The notes: a model not told the origin generated them from the letters alone. Shown: positions 1 through 7,619, counted from the stretch's first letter. The stretch: 36,573 bases of DNA from Alphaproteobacteria bacterium (GCA_947457935.1 CANGXP010000016.1:1-36573); one strand, 5' to 3'. Translations and numbers: made by a program.

Positions 1-412
1 CAATTATAAAACAACGCGCTACGCTTGACTATACCGCTCGCACCTCAAGATTTGCAAAAAAATTTGCGAGCGGTAAAGCCCGCGCGGCGCTTGAGCGAAA
101 CATCGCAACTTCTTCAGTTACGATGAGTATAGAACTGCGTAAGTCCTGCTAGATTTGAGTTAGTCATTTTATTTTTCCCACCACTAAAAATTTAACCATA
201 CTTATTTAATCTTAAAAAAAATAGTTAATAATATCACACTATGGAACCTCAAACCCCATCGTTTCTTTTTCTGTCAACTCTTTTTCCTTGCATTTCTCCC
301 CAAACTCCTATACTATTTCCAAACATTGACAGCTTAGCATTTTTTGTAAGCCTTTGACCCGTTCGGGTATTGTCATTTTTTTCTCTCACACATTAAAGAA
401 CTCCCCTCATTT
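1..412. other. Intergenic region at the left edge with structured repeat
   Basis: I see no convincing gene in this stretch. Positions 29-132 hold copy A of a structured repeat, listed separately. The rest is AT-rich. A short hairpin (ACCCG-TT-CGGGT) sits near 358-369, just before the first gene. A TTGACA hexamer lies at 326-331 but has no good -10 partner 16-18 bases downstream, so I do not call a promoter. Confidence 0.6.
29..132 (+). repeat. Structured repeat element, copy A
   Basis: This copy is about 104 bp and ends in short inverted repeats (CTATAC at 29-34, GTATAG at 127-132). Hairpin 1 is a 10-bp stem, ACCGCTCGCA (33-42) with TGCGAGCGGT (65-74). A conserved GC-rich middle (about 75-100) follows. 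Hairpin 2 is CATCGCAAC (101-109) with GTTACGATG (117-125), with one mismatch and loop TTCTTCA. A second copy in the opposite orientation lies at 30755-30866. I do not recognise the family. The fold is read from the sequence; mobility or an RNA function is inference. Confidence 0.75.
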
Positions 413-1138
413 ATGCATCTTAAAGACCTGAAGGCGCAAAAGAAATTCTTTGCGACCCTTGATAATCCGTTGATTTGCGCGATTATCGAGGAGCGATTTC
501 GTTTCGATGATGCAGAGCAGGCGTTGAACCGGCTAAAGCAAGTGCGCAAAAAACACCAAGTTGTGTCATTTGATGAAAAATCTGTAACCCTTTGGATTAA
601 AGGTTTTGCGATTACGAAAGAGCAAGAGCGCAAAGGCTATGTGGGCAACTATGCTTGCCTATATATTAAGTCACTTGAAGAAAAGGGCATCACGCTTGCC
701 GCAGAATTAATAGTGTTGCCGCTTGCGGAGCATCCGTTGAAAAAGCGTCCGCAACACAAGCACCCGAATTGGGCGCACCCGATTATGCGGAGTATTGCTA
801 AGAAGCAAACCTATCCCAGTATTGAAATTGCGCAAGCGGTGCTTGATTTACTCCACGATGAATTCAAAGATACCACCATTCCTGCTGCATACCATAAGTT
901 GTATGTGCATTTATATAGCAAAGAAAAACAGCGTGCCTTGCCTATTCAGAAGATTGTGCTCAAGATTGTGCCTGTAAGCCAAGACGGCGAGCGTATTCAA
1001 TATGAAGACATGCCCGACTATGAAGAAAAGCATGACTTATTCCGCATTGACTGGAAAGAAAACACAGGACGTAGCAAAAAAGGTGGCGGCATGAAAGCTG
1101 CGGTTGCGGCAATGGCAGCAGGGATGGGCGGGCGTTAG
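413..1138 (+). CDS. Hypothetical protein, 241 aa
   Basis: I do not recognise this protein. It is soluble-looking, with no signal peptide or membrane segment. It is rich in Lys, Glu and His. The middle has a basic His/Pro/Lys stretch (PLKKRPQHKHPNWAHP, about residues 108-123). The C-terminal tail is Gly/Ala/Lys-rich, starting RSKKGGGMKAAVAAM, and looks disordered. The ATG at 413 lacks a strong Shine-Dalgarno sequence, but the reading frame is long and no other credible start is nearby. The gene stands alone on the plus strand, and tRNA-Leu follows 73 bases downstream. It is probably a real lineage-restricted gene; function unknown. Confidence 0.7.
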   Translation: MHLKDLKAQKKFFATLDNPLICAIIEERFRFDDAEQALNRLKQVRKKHQVVSFDEKSVTLWIKGFAITKEQERKGYVGNYACLYIKSLEEKGITLAAELIVLPLAEHPLKKRPQHKHPNWAHPIMRSIAKKQTYPSIEIAQAVLDLLHDEFKDTTIPAAYHKLYVHLYSKEKQRALPIQKIVLKIVPVSQDGERIQYEDMPDYEEKHDLFRIDWKENTGRSKKGGGMKAAVAAMAAGMGGR

Positions 1139-1211
1139 GCGGCACATGCGCCTTACGCGCAAAAATTCTCTTTCCTTTTATCACGAATCGTTTATATACG
1201 ATTCCTCGTTT

Positions 1212-1297
1212 GCCCCAGTGGTGGAATGGTAGACGCGGCAGACTCAAAATCTGTTGTCCGCAAGGGCATGGGGGTTCAAGTCCCTCCTGGGGCACCA
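1212..1297 (+). tRNA. tRNA-Leu (CAA anticodon)
   Basis: The acceptor arms GCCCCAG (1212-1218) and CTGGGGC (1287-1293) pair perfectly. Discriminator A is at 1294 and CCA is encoded at 1295-1297. The anticodon stem GCAGA/TCTGT closes the 7-base loop CTCAAAA, so the anticodon is CAA, reading UUG leucine codons. The TGGGGGTTCAAGTCCCTCC region supplies the T arm, and the long variable arm (TTGTCCGCAAGGGCA) is that of a class II tRNA, as expected for leucine. Length 86 bases with CCA. Confidence 0.96.
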
Positions 1298-1303
1298 CTC
1301 TAT

Positions 1304-2098
1304 TTAACGTTGATTATTTTCTGTGATAGGAAATGCCTCTAAAGGCGGTAAAGGCGGTATCGTTTTAGAAATAAGCACACGCGACTTATCTACTATAAGA
1401 ATAGCCTTCATTTGTAACAGAAATTCTGCGGGAACGCGGATACAACCGTGGCTTATGTCGCGGTTCTCAAGTTCAAAGATATTCTGATTTAGCCAGCCAT
1501 GAAAGAAAAATTCTGATAAACTCACGTTTTCTTCGGTACGAGAAGGAACACTTGCTATTTGCCCCATATAGACATAGTGGGCTCCATTATCTGTAAATAT
1601 ATTTTTTACAGGAAATATTCCCCAAGGGGTATTGTAATATCCTGCTATTTTACCGTTCTTATCATAAAATGGATCGTTGCTCCCCACAACAACGGGGCTT
1701 TCAAGAGAGGCAAGCATAATCTTGCCATCAGGTTGCCGTTGGAGCTGTACTAACATAAGAGTTGCTTGCGCTGTGCCAACAAGGGCATTTATATTAGAGA
1801 GAGGCACAGCGGGGTTTTTAGCCAAAAAAGCGTTATTTAAAGGGGTGTCCGTCGCCATTATGCAGGCAATAGCCGTCTTCCAGTAAGTCGCCTTTTGTTG
1901 AGGCGTTGCGGTGCTTTTCTCTAAGGCAAGAACAGTGGGGTATTGTGCGCAACGTTCTTGGGCTTGTTGCATTGTTGCGGGGACGAGACGCGTCACATCT
2001 GCGGGCATAGGCGGTGAGAGTGGCTGTGCTCCTGCTGGCCAAGCGATGCTAAGACTTGCAAGGGTGGTGCTGGCAATCAATCCAGAAAGAGCACGCAT
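1304..2098 (-). CDS. L,D-transpeptidase (YkuD family), exported
   Basis: This is a predicted periplasmic L,D-transpeptidase, an enzyme family that forms 3-3 peptidoglycan cross-links or attaches proteins to peptidoglycan. A signal peptide covers about residues 1-24 (hydrophobic run ending PAGAQP). The YkuD motif is near the C-terminus: FFHGW with His200, and SHGCIRV with catalytic Cys219. The HGCIR signature is complete, so the enzyme should be active. Its ATG shares one base with the TAA stop of the upstream 600-aa gene (TAATG), so the two are translationally coupled and may act in the same envelope process. The specific reaction cannot be read from the sequence. Confidence 0.9.
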   Translation of the reverse strand: MRALSGLIASTTLASLSIAWPAGAQPLSPPMPADVTRLVPATMQQAQERCAQYPTVLALEKSTATPQQKATYWKTAIACIMATDTPLNNAFLAKNPAVPLSNINALVGTAQATLMLVQLQRQPDGKIMLASLESPVVVGSNDPFYDKNGKIAGYYNTPWGIFPVKNIFTDNGAHYVYMGQIASVPSRTEENVSLSEFFFHGWLNQNIFELENRDISHGCIRVPAEFLLQMKAILIVDKSRVLISKTIPPLPPLEAFPITENNQR

Positions 2099-3900
2099 TA
2101 AGATCTCTGCGATTTCAGCATGCTCAAATTCAAAGCAAGGCTTTGGAAGCCATTGCCAGTGTCAACAAGTAAAGCTTTTCCATCTTTTGTTGCTGCCACC
2201 CGTGTTATTGTAGAGGTTTCAGTGCCCTGCTGTTGCAACCAACCGAGAATAACTGCTGCTTGTGCTGTGTTGCTGTCACTAAGTGTTGCTTTACTAAGGC
2301 ATTTCGCGATAGCTTCTTGCGCACTGCCATCCCGTTTCTCGCCGACAATGCATACGGTGTTATAATCTGCCCTATTTGGGCTGGGTGTCTTAGACACACT
2401 GGAGGTGCTGGGAAGTGCAGGGGTTGTTGCCTTTGTTGTAACGGTTGCAGGGGTTCCTTTAGGGATTTCTGCTGTTATAGAAGTTATTACACCAGCAGGA
2501 TCGCGGCTGAAAACTTTTATATTATCTTGATGTTTTATAACCGCCAGTCCTGTTGTGTTTACGGAAACGGAGCTTGCTAATGTTTGCAGTTCCCCAAGGG
2601 TATATTTTGGAAGACCTGCTTTAAGTAAACTCTCTTCTAGGGCACGCTTTAAGTTGCCATTCTCAACGAAAGCGTATGTTGAAATGGCTTTAGCAGGCAG
2701 TTCTGTGATTGTAGAGGGAGCAGCGGGTGTTGAGGCAGTGTTATTAGGGGGTGTTGGGTTTGAAGGATTTATAAATGTAGGGTTCAAGATTGGTATATGC
2801 CAGTCTTCGAAAGAATCTTGTTGATTAGCCAGATTATTGACAGGAGAAATGGGAGAATCTCCGTAGTAAGGCACCATTCTTTGTTGTGATCCTGCTATTG
2901 CTATTGCTATCTTCAATGACGACTGAGAAGGATTAGCCCCAGTATCCACCCACTGCGCAAGGTCTTGTGCTACAGGGCTTTTGTACCGAGGGTCAAGCCA
3001 AGTTATAATCTTAAGAGGCTGAACAGCTGCAACAGAGCCTTGTGATACGGTAGTAATACGTTGCTGTGAACCGTCGCTGTTATTAAGAGTTATAGTAAAA
3101 CTGCCCTGTTTTTCGACTGTTAATAATTTTGTCGGATCTTGAATATTCCAATACCAAGCAACCTGAGTGACGTTTTGTTCCAGTGTTAGTTTTTGGCCAG
3201 TTCTTGAATTTGTACTTTCTAGTGTCCAGCCTGTCGATGTAGTTTTCACAGTTGTCGATACGTTTCCAGCAACTGAATTATCAGCAGGAGCGTCAATGCG
3301 AAGATCTGCAGCACTAAAACTAACGGATGCTTCAATGTTAGTATTTGCGTTAGCATCAGCATATACGGGTTGTTGATAATCTGGTGCTAAATCTTTCACC
3401 AATGGGATCGTAGTATCTGACACGGTATCTGACATGCTGGTTTCTAGTGCAGCTGATGGAAGCGTAGTGCCTTCTAAATCAGCAACATTCGTAAATCGAG
3501 AGTCCAGTTTAGTTGGTATCTTGGCACTTGTGACTGCTAGATTTTCTAGATCTTGCACAGGTTCGATGTTTTGCGCAGGAAGTTCAGGCGCAATTTGTGG
3601 AGCTTGCGTAGTCTCCAAGACATTTGCCACAACACTTATTTGATTCGCGTTAGAGGGAACGATTTCTTGGGTTTTTTCAGCATGCGCTGGTTGCGAGATG
3701 AGTACAGAAATTGCTAAAACAGCCATGGCAATGTCGGACATCCAACCCTTATGCTTTGGAGTTCTTGGTTTAGCGGCTTCTCTATTCTGGTAATGAGGGC
3801 CTCGATTGTTGGAAGTAGAACTGTTTATGTGCAGAACAGCATCGGTAATGTGTTGAAACATCCGACTAGCTTCCCGCATTTTTTCTCCTATTCCAAACAT
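2098..3900 (-). CDS. Large envelope protein of unknown function coupled to the L,D-transpeptidase
   Basis: I do not recognise this 600-aa protein. A cytoplasmic N-terminus of about 55 residues is followed by one hydrophobic segment (DIAMAVLAISVLISQPAHA, about residues 56-74), ending like a signal peptide or signal anchor. The rest is Ser/Thr/Ala/Pro-rich and probably periplasmic. It has a compact region around residues 220-320 (Trp-rich, WTLESTNSRTG to ITWLDPRY) and another at the C-terminus containing two Cys (VCIVGEKRDG, AIAKCLSKA). The start at 3900 is favoured over Met54 because AAGGA lies 9 bases upstream. Its stop overlaps the L,D-transpeptidase start, suggesting a shared role at the cell wall. 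Confidence 0.75.
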   Translation of the reverse strand: MFGIGEKMREASRMFQHITDAVLHINSSTSNNRGPHYQNREAAKPRTPKHKGWMSDIAMAVLAISVLISQPAHAEKTQEIVPSNANQISVVANVLETTQAPQIAPELPAQNIEPVQDLENLAVTSAKIPTKLDSRFTNVADLEGTTLPSAALETSMSDTVSDTTIPLVKDLAPDYQQPVYADANANTNIEASVSFSAADLRIDAPADNSVAGNVSTTVKTTSTGWTLESTNSRTGQKLTLEQNVTQVAWYWNIQDPTKLLTVEKQGSFTITLNNSDGSQQRITTVSQGSVAAVQPLKIITWLDPRYKSPVAQDLAQWVDTGANPSQSSLKIAIAIAGSQQRMVPYYGDSPISPVNNLANQQDSFEDWHIPILNPTFINPSNPTPPNNTASTPAAPSTITELPAKAISTYAFVENGNLKRALEESLLKAGLPKYTLGELQTLASSVSVNTTGLAVIKHQDNIKVFSRDPAGVITSITAEIPKGTPATVTTKATTPALPSTSSVSKTPSPNRADYNTVCIVGEKRDGSAQEAIAKCLSKATLSDSNTAQAAVILGWLQQQGTETSTITRVAATKDGKALLVDTGNGFQSLALNLSMLKSQRS

Positions 3901-4267
3901 GTCAAAAATTCCTTTTAATTAATACGTGGGGAGTGCTAGGTAAGGGATAGGCAACTCTATATCTTACGCCTACCCTCTTTGAAACCCCAAGGAAATAAAC
4001 CCCTGCGAAGGCAGTGGGCTAGAGGTGCTTCGGATGACTAAGTTGATGGGTTAACTCTTAAGCACCACTCTCAAATGTGTTTTTTGAGCGACTCCCTGTG
4101 TTGTGAAGACACAGGGAGTCTCCCTTGTTTCGCTTAAGCATACCCACCGTGGCGGCAGGTTTACTTTTAAAATCCGCCAGTAGCATGTTTTTGTCGTATT
4201 TGCGAAAAACAACACATACTTTCCGCGTTTAATATACACGTCATGTTACAGGCGTTTTTATAGAGAT
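3901..4267. other. Intergenic region with a perfect hairpin
   Basis: I find no convincing gene in these 367 bases. The upstream region of the 600-aa gene occupies the left end. The main structure is the hairpin at 4090-4120, listed separately. A 62-codon frame on the minus strand (4051-4239) reads through the hairpin and has no homology I can recognise. Confidence 0.6.
4090..4120. terminator. Perfect 12-bp stem-loop downstream of the 355-aa gene
   Basis: GACTCCCTGTGT (4090-4101) pairs without mismatch to ACACAGGGAGTC (4109-4120) around a 7-base loop. It lies between two minus-strand genes. No long U tract follows on either strand (minus strand continues GCTCAAAAAACA; plus strand TCCCTTGTTT). 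It may be a weak terminator, an RNA-stabilising 3' structure or an extragenic palindrome. The stem is certain; the role is not. Confidence 0.4.
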
Positions 4268-5335
4268 TTAGCCTCTGCCTCTCTCTTTGATAAGAAGTAA
4301 GTTGGGAACACTTTCAATTGAAGGTGTTGCGGAAGGTGTTGCGGAAGGTGTTGCGGAAGGTGTTGCGGAAGAGCTCTGATTCTCGCATAAGTTCGTTAAG
4401 TTGGTAACCTGCCTAGCGGTTTCAATAGTTGATTGAGGTATTGGTTTATCTGCTAAAAAGTCCTTCACCAATTTCCCTGACACACTTAATCGTTGCTTGT
4501 AAGAAGTGCGTAGATCAGTAACAAGACCTACCTGCGTTTGCGCTAACGGATCGGCAGTATTATTTTTGGTGCTAGAATTTGTAGAAGTGATCCCTCCTCC
4601 GACGACTGGAACCGTAAAGCCAGCAGAACTTCCATCTGTTTCTTGAGCTACGCTTACTGTATTATTGCAAATCGTAACAGTTGATGTGTTGGGAATAGCA
4701 GTTGGAAGCGTACCAGGGAAGGGTGCAGAGGCAGGATTTAAAGGATAATTTGTAGAATTATTGGTAGTAGTAGTAACGGGTGTGACTGGAATAACAGAAG
4801 GCTTTGCGTTGCAAGCCTCTATCTGCTTTGCTAGGTTGTCTCGGAAACTAATCAAGTTGCCAGTCAGACCATATGTTCCAGCAATAAGGTTTAACTGCGT
4901 AAGTGCTTTTGTTGCAGCGGCCACATCTTCTTTTGTAGAGCATTGGATATCTTGTTGCTTTGGCAGGTTTAGACCACCACCACCAACGAACTTACCATCC
5001 GTGTCGTAGTAATCTGCATACACAGCTCCGCTTGTGCCTACTCCCGTTGTGTTTACACCAACAACCGTTACACCAAGAATTAACCGCGCTGCTAGATCTT
5101 TAAGTTGATCCGCTGCTGGACCTGTATAAGGAGAGGCAAGCCAATTTCTTGTTGCTAGCCGCTTATTAAATTCTGCTTGTGTGTATGGTATCTTCGCGCC
5201 GCCTGGTTCAATTGGATTAGGCGGCGTTGCTATGCCTGCATTAGCAGCACCAGCAAACGTATTGAAAGCAGCAACACTAACAGCAGCACTAACAGCAGCA
5301 ACACTAACAACAGCAGCATTCGAATTATTCTTCAT
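4268..5335 (-). CDS. Exported hypothetical protein with SATP tandem repeats
   Basis: This 355-aa protein has no family I recognise. The start is set at 5335 because AGAAGGA lies 8 bases upstream. A longer frame beginning at 5365 would add a short Ile/Arg-rich extension. An Ala/Val-rich signal peptide runs to about residue 33 (ending FAGAANA). The mature part is Asn/Thr-rich and has four cysteines. Near the C-terminus, four copies of SATP are encoded by four 12-bp direct repeats (4323-4370). It is a single gene between two long intergenic regions. Probably a secreted or surface protein; function unknown. Confidence 0.7.
   Translation of the reverse strand: MKNNSNAAVVSVAAVSAAVSVAAFNTFAGAANAGIATPPNPIEPGGAKIPYTQAEFNKRLATRNWLASPYTGPAADQLKDLAARLILGVTVVGVNTTGVGTSGAVYADYYDTDGKFVGGGGLNLPKQQDIQCSTKEDVAAATKALTQLNLIAGTYGLTGNLISFRDNLAKQIEACNAKPSVIPVTPVTTTTNNSTNYPLNPASAPFPGTLPTAIPNTSTVTICNNTVSVAQETDGSSAGFTVPVVGGGITSTNSSTKNNTADPLAQTQVGLVTDLRTSYKQRLSVSGKLVKDFLADKPIPQSTIETARQVTNLTNLCENQSSSATPSATPSATPSATPSIESVPNLLLIKERGRG
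4323..4370. repeat. Four tandem copies of a 12-bp unit inside a gene
   Basis: GGTGTTGCGGAA occurs four times head to tail, with no visible differences. On the coding strand it encodes SATP repeats in the 355-aa exported protein. Because the unit is a multiple of three, copy-number changes keep the frame. Confidence 0.95.
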
Positions 5336-5867
5336 AATATTATTCCTTCTGATGATTATCATCATTATCTGCCGCCCATTCTAGTTTCGCTAGGGTGGGG
5401 CGATTGTTAAAAAATTCTTAGATAAAATGTCTAGGGGATAAGGTTTGTATCGCTAGTGCTTTATCTTGATAAATTTTATATATTTTATTTTTTGGTTTGT
5501 AAACAAAAAAATTTTTTATTAGCAACTTTTTTTGCGTTAAAAACAAAAAACATCAAACAAAAAACTTTATCAATGTTTCCTAAACGCATGAAAAAGAAAA
5601 AATACATCTGTATTGTGGGAAAAAATCAGCCTACCTCGTTGTGATGTGTCCCCTTGCAATCGGGGATCCACCCTTACATAGAGCACGGCGGTTAAAGAGT
5701 AGATTCCCTCGTCCCGCTACGCAAGCGCCTGCGCGGCGAGTCGAGGGAATGACAATACAACATAGCCTGTCATCCCCTTGTAAAAGGGGATCCACACTTT
5801 TACATAAAGCACGGGCGGTTAAAGAGTGGATTCCCCTTTGCAGGGGAATGACAAACGGCTATGCGTG
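5336..5867. other. Long intergenic region: AT-rich left half, repeat cluster on the right
   Basis: I see no gene here. Positions about 5400-5600 are very AT-rich with several homopolymer runs and lie upstream of the minus-strand exported-protein gene, so its promoter is probably here, although no clear -35/-10 pair stands out. Positions 5648-5855 hold a duplicated palindromic repeat, listed separately, directly downstream of the OmpA-like gene. Confidence 0.55.
5648..5855. repeat. Duplicated palindromic repeat cluster
   Basis: Two related units follow one another. Each contains GGGGATCCAC, a spacer with TTACATA and AAGAG, then GATTCCC and GGGAATGACA. The first copy starts near 5662 and the second near 5786. 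Small palindromes lie at 5703-5711/5742-5750 (ATTCCCTCG with CGAGGGAAT), 5772-5791 and 5830-5849. The signature TGTCAT-CCC and GGGAAT recurs at 7485-7547 and 34417-34489, so this is a dispersed family. Confidence 0.75.
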
Positions 5868-7013
5868 TTACTGCAACACCACCTCAACGCGATCGCGCGG
5901 CACGCCGCCTGCATAATCATAGCCCTTGCCGACAGCTTTAATACGATTTGCCGCAATGCCTTGTGTTTGCAAATATTCTTTCACGATGCTTGCCCGTTTT
6001 GCGGCGAGATACTCGGTTGCTTCAAGCGAGCCGTTGGGTGTCCAATCTGCATAGCCACGCAATTCTACCATGCGGGTTGCATCTTGTTTCAAGGTTTCTG
6101 CGACTTGTTGCAGTTGTGCTTCTGCCGTTGCAGGCATCACAGAATGGAACGGCGTGAAAGCCAGTGTTGCCGCCAAGACATCAGAGCGTTTTTCTGCGGC
6201 TGGCTTGGGCAACAACGAGGCAGGCGCGGTTGGTTGAGCGACTTTCTCTGCAACGGGCTTTTTCGCTTTTTTAACGGGTTTTGTCGTTTTAGCAACGGGT
6301 GCAGCAGGTTTCGCTTGAGCCACTGGCTTCGGGGCGATTTTCTTTTCCACCACAGGTTTTTGTTTTACAGGCTTGGCTGCCTTTTTAACAGGAGGAGCTT
6401 GTTTAACGGGAGCAGGTGCAACAGCTTCCACAGGGGGCGGTGATGCTGCTTCAATCAGTGCAGGGGCTGCAACAGCGTTCGGGTCAATCGGCGGAACGGC
6501 AGAAGGCGGTGATACCATGCCTTGTGCGCGGTGGTTCATCGGTGCGCCTTCACGACCACGAGGACTATTGGCAATCGCATCAACAGCAGGAGGGGGCGGC
6601 GCAAACACAGGTTCAGGTTGTTGTGCAATGGGCGCAGGTGCGACAGGCGCAACAGCAGGGGCTTGTGCTGGAACGGCAGCAGGGGGGGGCGGCGCTTGCT
6701 CGAGCATCTGCCAGAGTTTATCTTCCTTCGGATCACGAATAGCGGGTTGTGCTTGCGCGGCAGGTGCGATAGGTGCAGCAGCAGGGGCGGCTTCCGTTTT
6801 GACAGAATTAAGCGTTGCAGAGGGCATGAGTGATTCAGGCGTTGGCGAAGGCGCGGCAGGCAACGGCTTGGGTGCTTCTTTAATGCCAAAGAGTTGGTCG
6901 AGGCTGGCGGGAGGCTGGTCTGCCGCAAACGCCGTTGACAACGCAAGGGTGCTAACACCCACAAGCGCAATAAATTTTTTTGACAATACGACTGACCAAG
7001 ACTGTTTTGGCAT
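5868..7013 (-). CDS. OmpA-C-domain protein with long Pro/Ala/Lys-rich linker
   Basis: This is a predicted exported, peptidoglycan-binding protein of 381 aa. A signal peptide spans about residues 1-30 (FIALVGVSTLALSTAFAADQ). Residues about 35-275 form a low-complexity linker rich in Pro, Ala and, towards its end, Lys (PVKKAAKPVKQKPVVEKK). The C-terminal ~100 residues match the OmpA/Pal/MotB fold: LRGYAD carries the conserved Asp, followed by AAKRASIVKEYL with the conserved Arg, then GIAANRIKAVGKGYD and DRVEVVLQ. In this family those residues hold diaminopimelate of peptidoglycan. There is no lipobox or β-barrel, so it probably spans the periplasm as a soluble or loosely anchored linker. The start has GGTGGAAG upstream. 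Confidence 0.85.
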   Translation of the reverse strand: MPKQSWSVVLSKKFIALVGVSTLALSTAFAADQPPASLDQLFGIKEAPKPLPAAPSPTPESLMPSATLNSVKTEAAPAAAPIAPAAQAQPAIRDPKEDKLWQMLEQAPPPPAAVPAQAPAVAPVAPAPIAQQPEPVFAPPPPAVDAIANSPRGREGAPMNHRAQGMVSPPSAVPPIDPNAVAAPALIEAASPPPVEAVAPAPVKQAPPVKKAAKPVKQKPVVEKKIAPKPVAQAKPAAPVAKTTKPVKKAKKPVAEKVAQPTAPASLLPKPAAEKRSDVLAATLAFTPFHSVMPATAEAQLQQVAETLKQDATRMVELRGYADWTPNGSLEATEYLAAKRASIVKEYLQTQGIAANRIKAVGKGYDYAGGVPRDRVEVVLQ

Positions 7014-7158
7014 ATTCTTCCACCTATACTTTTTTAGCGATTACGCAAAAATCCGCACGACGCCTATAATTTCTTTTTTACAATATGCAGGAAAACTTAA
7101 AAAATAATGAAGGAGGGTGATGCTTTTGGTAATTGCTTCTTTAGAAGCATCGTATTTA

Positions 7159-7424
7159 GAACCAGTCATCTAAAAAATTTTAGAAATAGTCGGAGATAAA
7201 ATGAAGAAATTGCTAAGAGAAAGAGGCAGCCAATATCGAGATATTGGCAACGAATTCGATGCCGCAAGAATTCATTTTAGCCCGACCCTAGAGGGGCAGG
7301 GTTATTTTTGCGCCTTACATCGTCAAACCCCTTACCAATATCTCGATATTGGTTGCGGTCTTTTCCTCGTAATCCGACAAAAATTCCGCCTGCTATTTCT
7401 TAAAATTTTTTAGATGACTGGTTC
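7159..7424. mobile_element. 266-bp MITE-like element with TTA target duplication
   Basis: The ends are inverted repeats of 31-32 bp (7159-7189 and 7393-7424) that differ by a single base insertion. They begin GAACCAGTCATC. The trinucleotide TTA flanks both sides (7156-7158 and 7425-7427), as a target duplication would. A second, perfect 18-bp inverted pair lies inside (7230-7247 and 7335-7352, CCAATATC half sites), so much of the element can fold into one long hairpin. A 70-codon frame at 7201-7413 reads through the palindromes and ends in the right repeat; it is probably a relic or chance. Three-base TNA duplications occur in some IS5-type elements; that link is inference. Confidence 0.8.
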
Positions 7425-7484
7425 TTAGTAAAATAAAAAAATGAGAGTGGTATGCAGCAGATAGATGCAAGTATCTTTAGAGTA

Positions 7485-7547
7485 GATTCCCGCTTTCGCG
7501 GGAACAACAGGCAGAGCTAAATTGTCATTCCCGCGAAAGCGGGAATC
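7485..7547. repeat. Extragenic palindrome, 20-bp perfect arms
   Basis: Left arm 7485-7504 and right arm 7528-7547 are perfect reverse complements, built on GATTCCCGCTTTCGCGGGAA. The loop is 23 bases. Each arm is itself partly palindromic. The flanks AGAGTA and TTGTCA match the repeat clusters at 5648-5855 and, in part, 34417-34489. Confidence 0.9.
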
Positions 7548-7619
7548 CATTCTTTAGTAAAGTTATGCTACTATCGTTCTTTAAAGAAACACTCTCAAAA
7601 AAGTAGTCAAAGAGTCACT

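Larger units (their letters stand above)
7014..7619. other. Intergenic region containing a MITE and a palindromic repeat
   Basis: No protein gene is convincing in these 606 bases. In order it holds a TATAAT hexamer on the plus strand (7065-7070), an AAGGAGG followed by a very short frame starting at 7120, a small stem (GATGCTT 7119-7125 with AAGCATC 7145-7151), the MITE-like element at 7159-7424, and the palindromic repeat at 7485-7547. Confidence 0.6.

Noticed and set aside
326-354. TTGACA promoter upstream of the first gene
   Set aside because: The 16-18 base spacing leads to no TATAAT-like hexamer.
2233-2580. Cys-rich 115-codon plus-strand frame
   Set aside because: It is antisense to the 600-aa gene; the Cys richness comes from reading Ala/Thr codons (GCA, ACA) backwards.
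6373-7107. 244-codon plus-strand frame opposite the OmpA-like gene
   Set aside because: It is a Gly/Ala/Ser-rich antisense reading of the Pro/Ala-rich linker of the real gene, with no own start context.
7201-7413. 70-codon frame with GGAG ribosome binding site inside the MITE
   Set aside because: It reads through both palindromic arms (QYRDIG and QYLDIG are the two arms in translation) and ends in the terminal repeat. No family resemblance; likely a by-product of the element.
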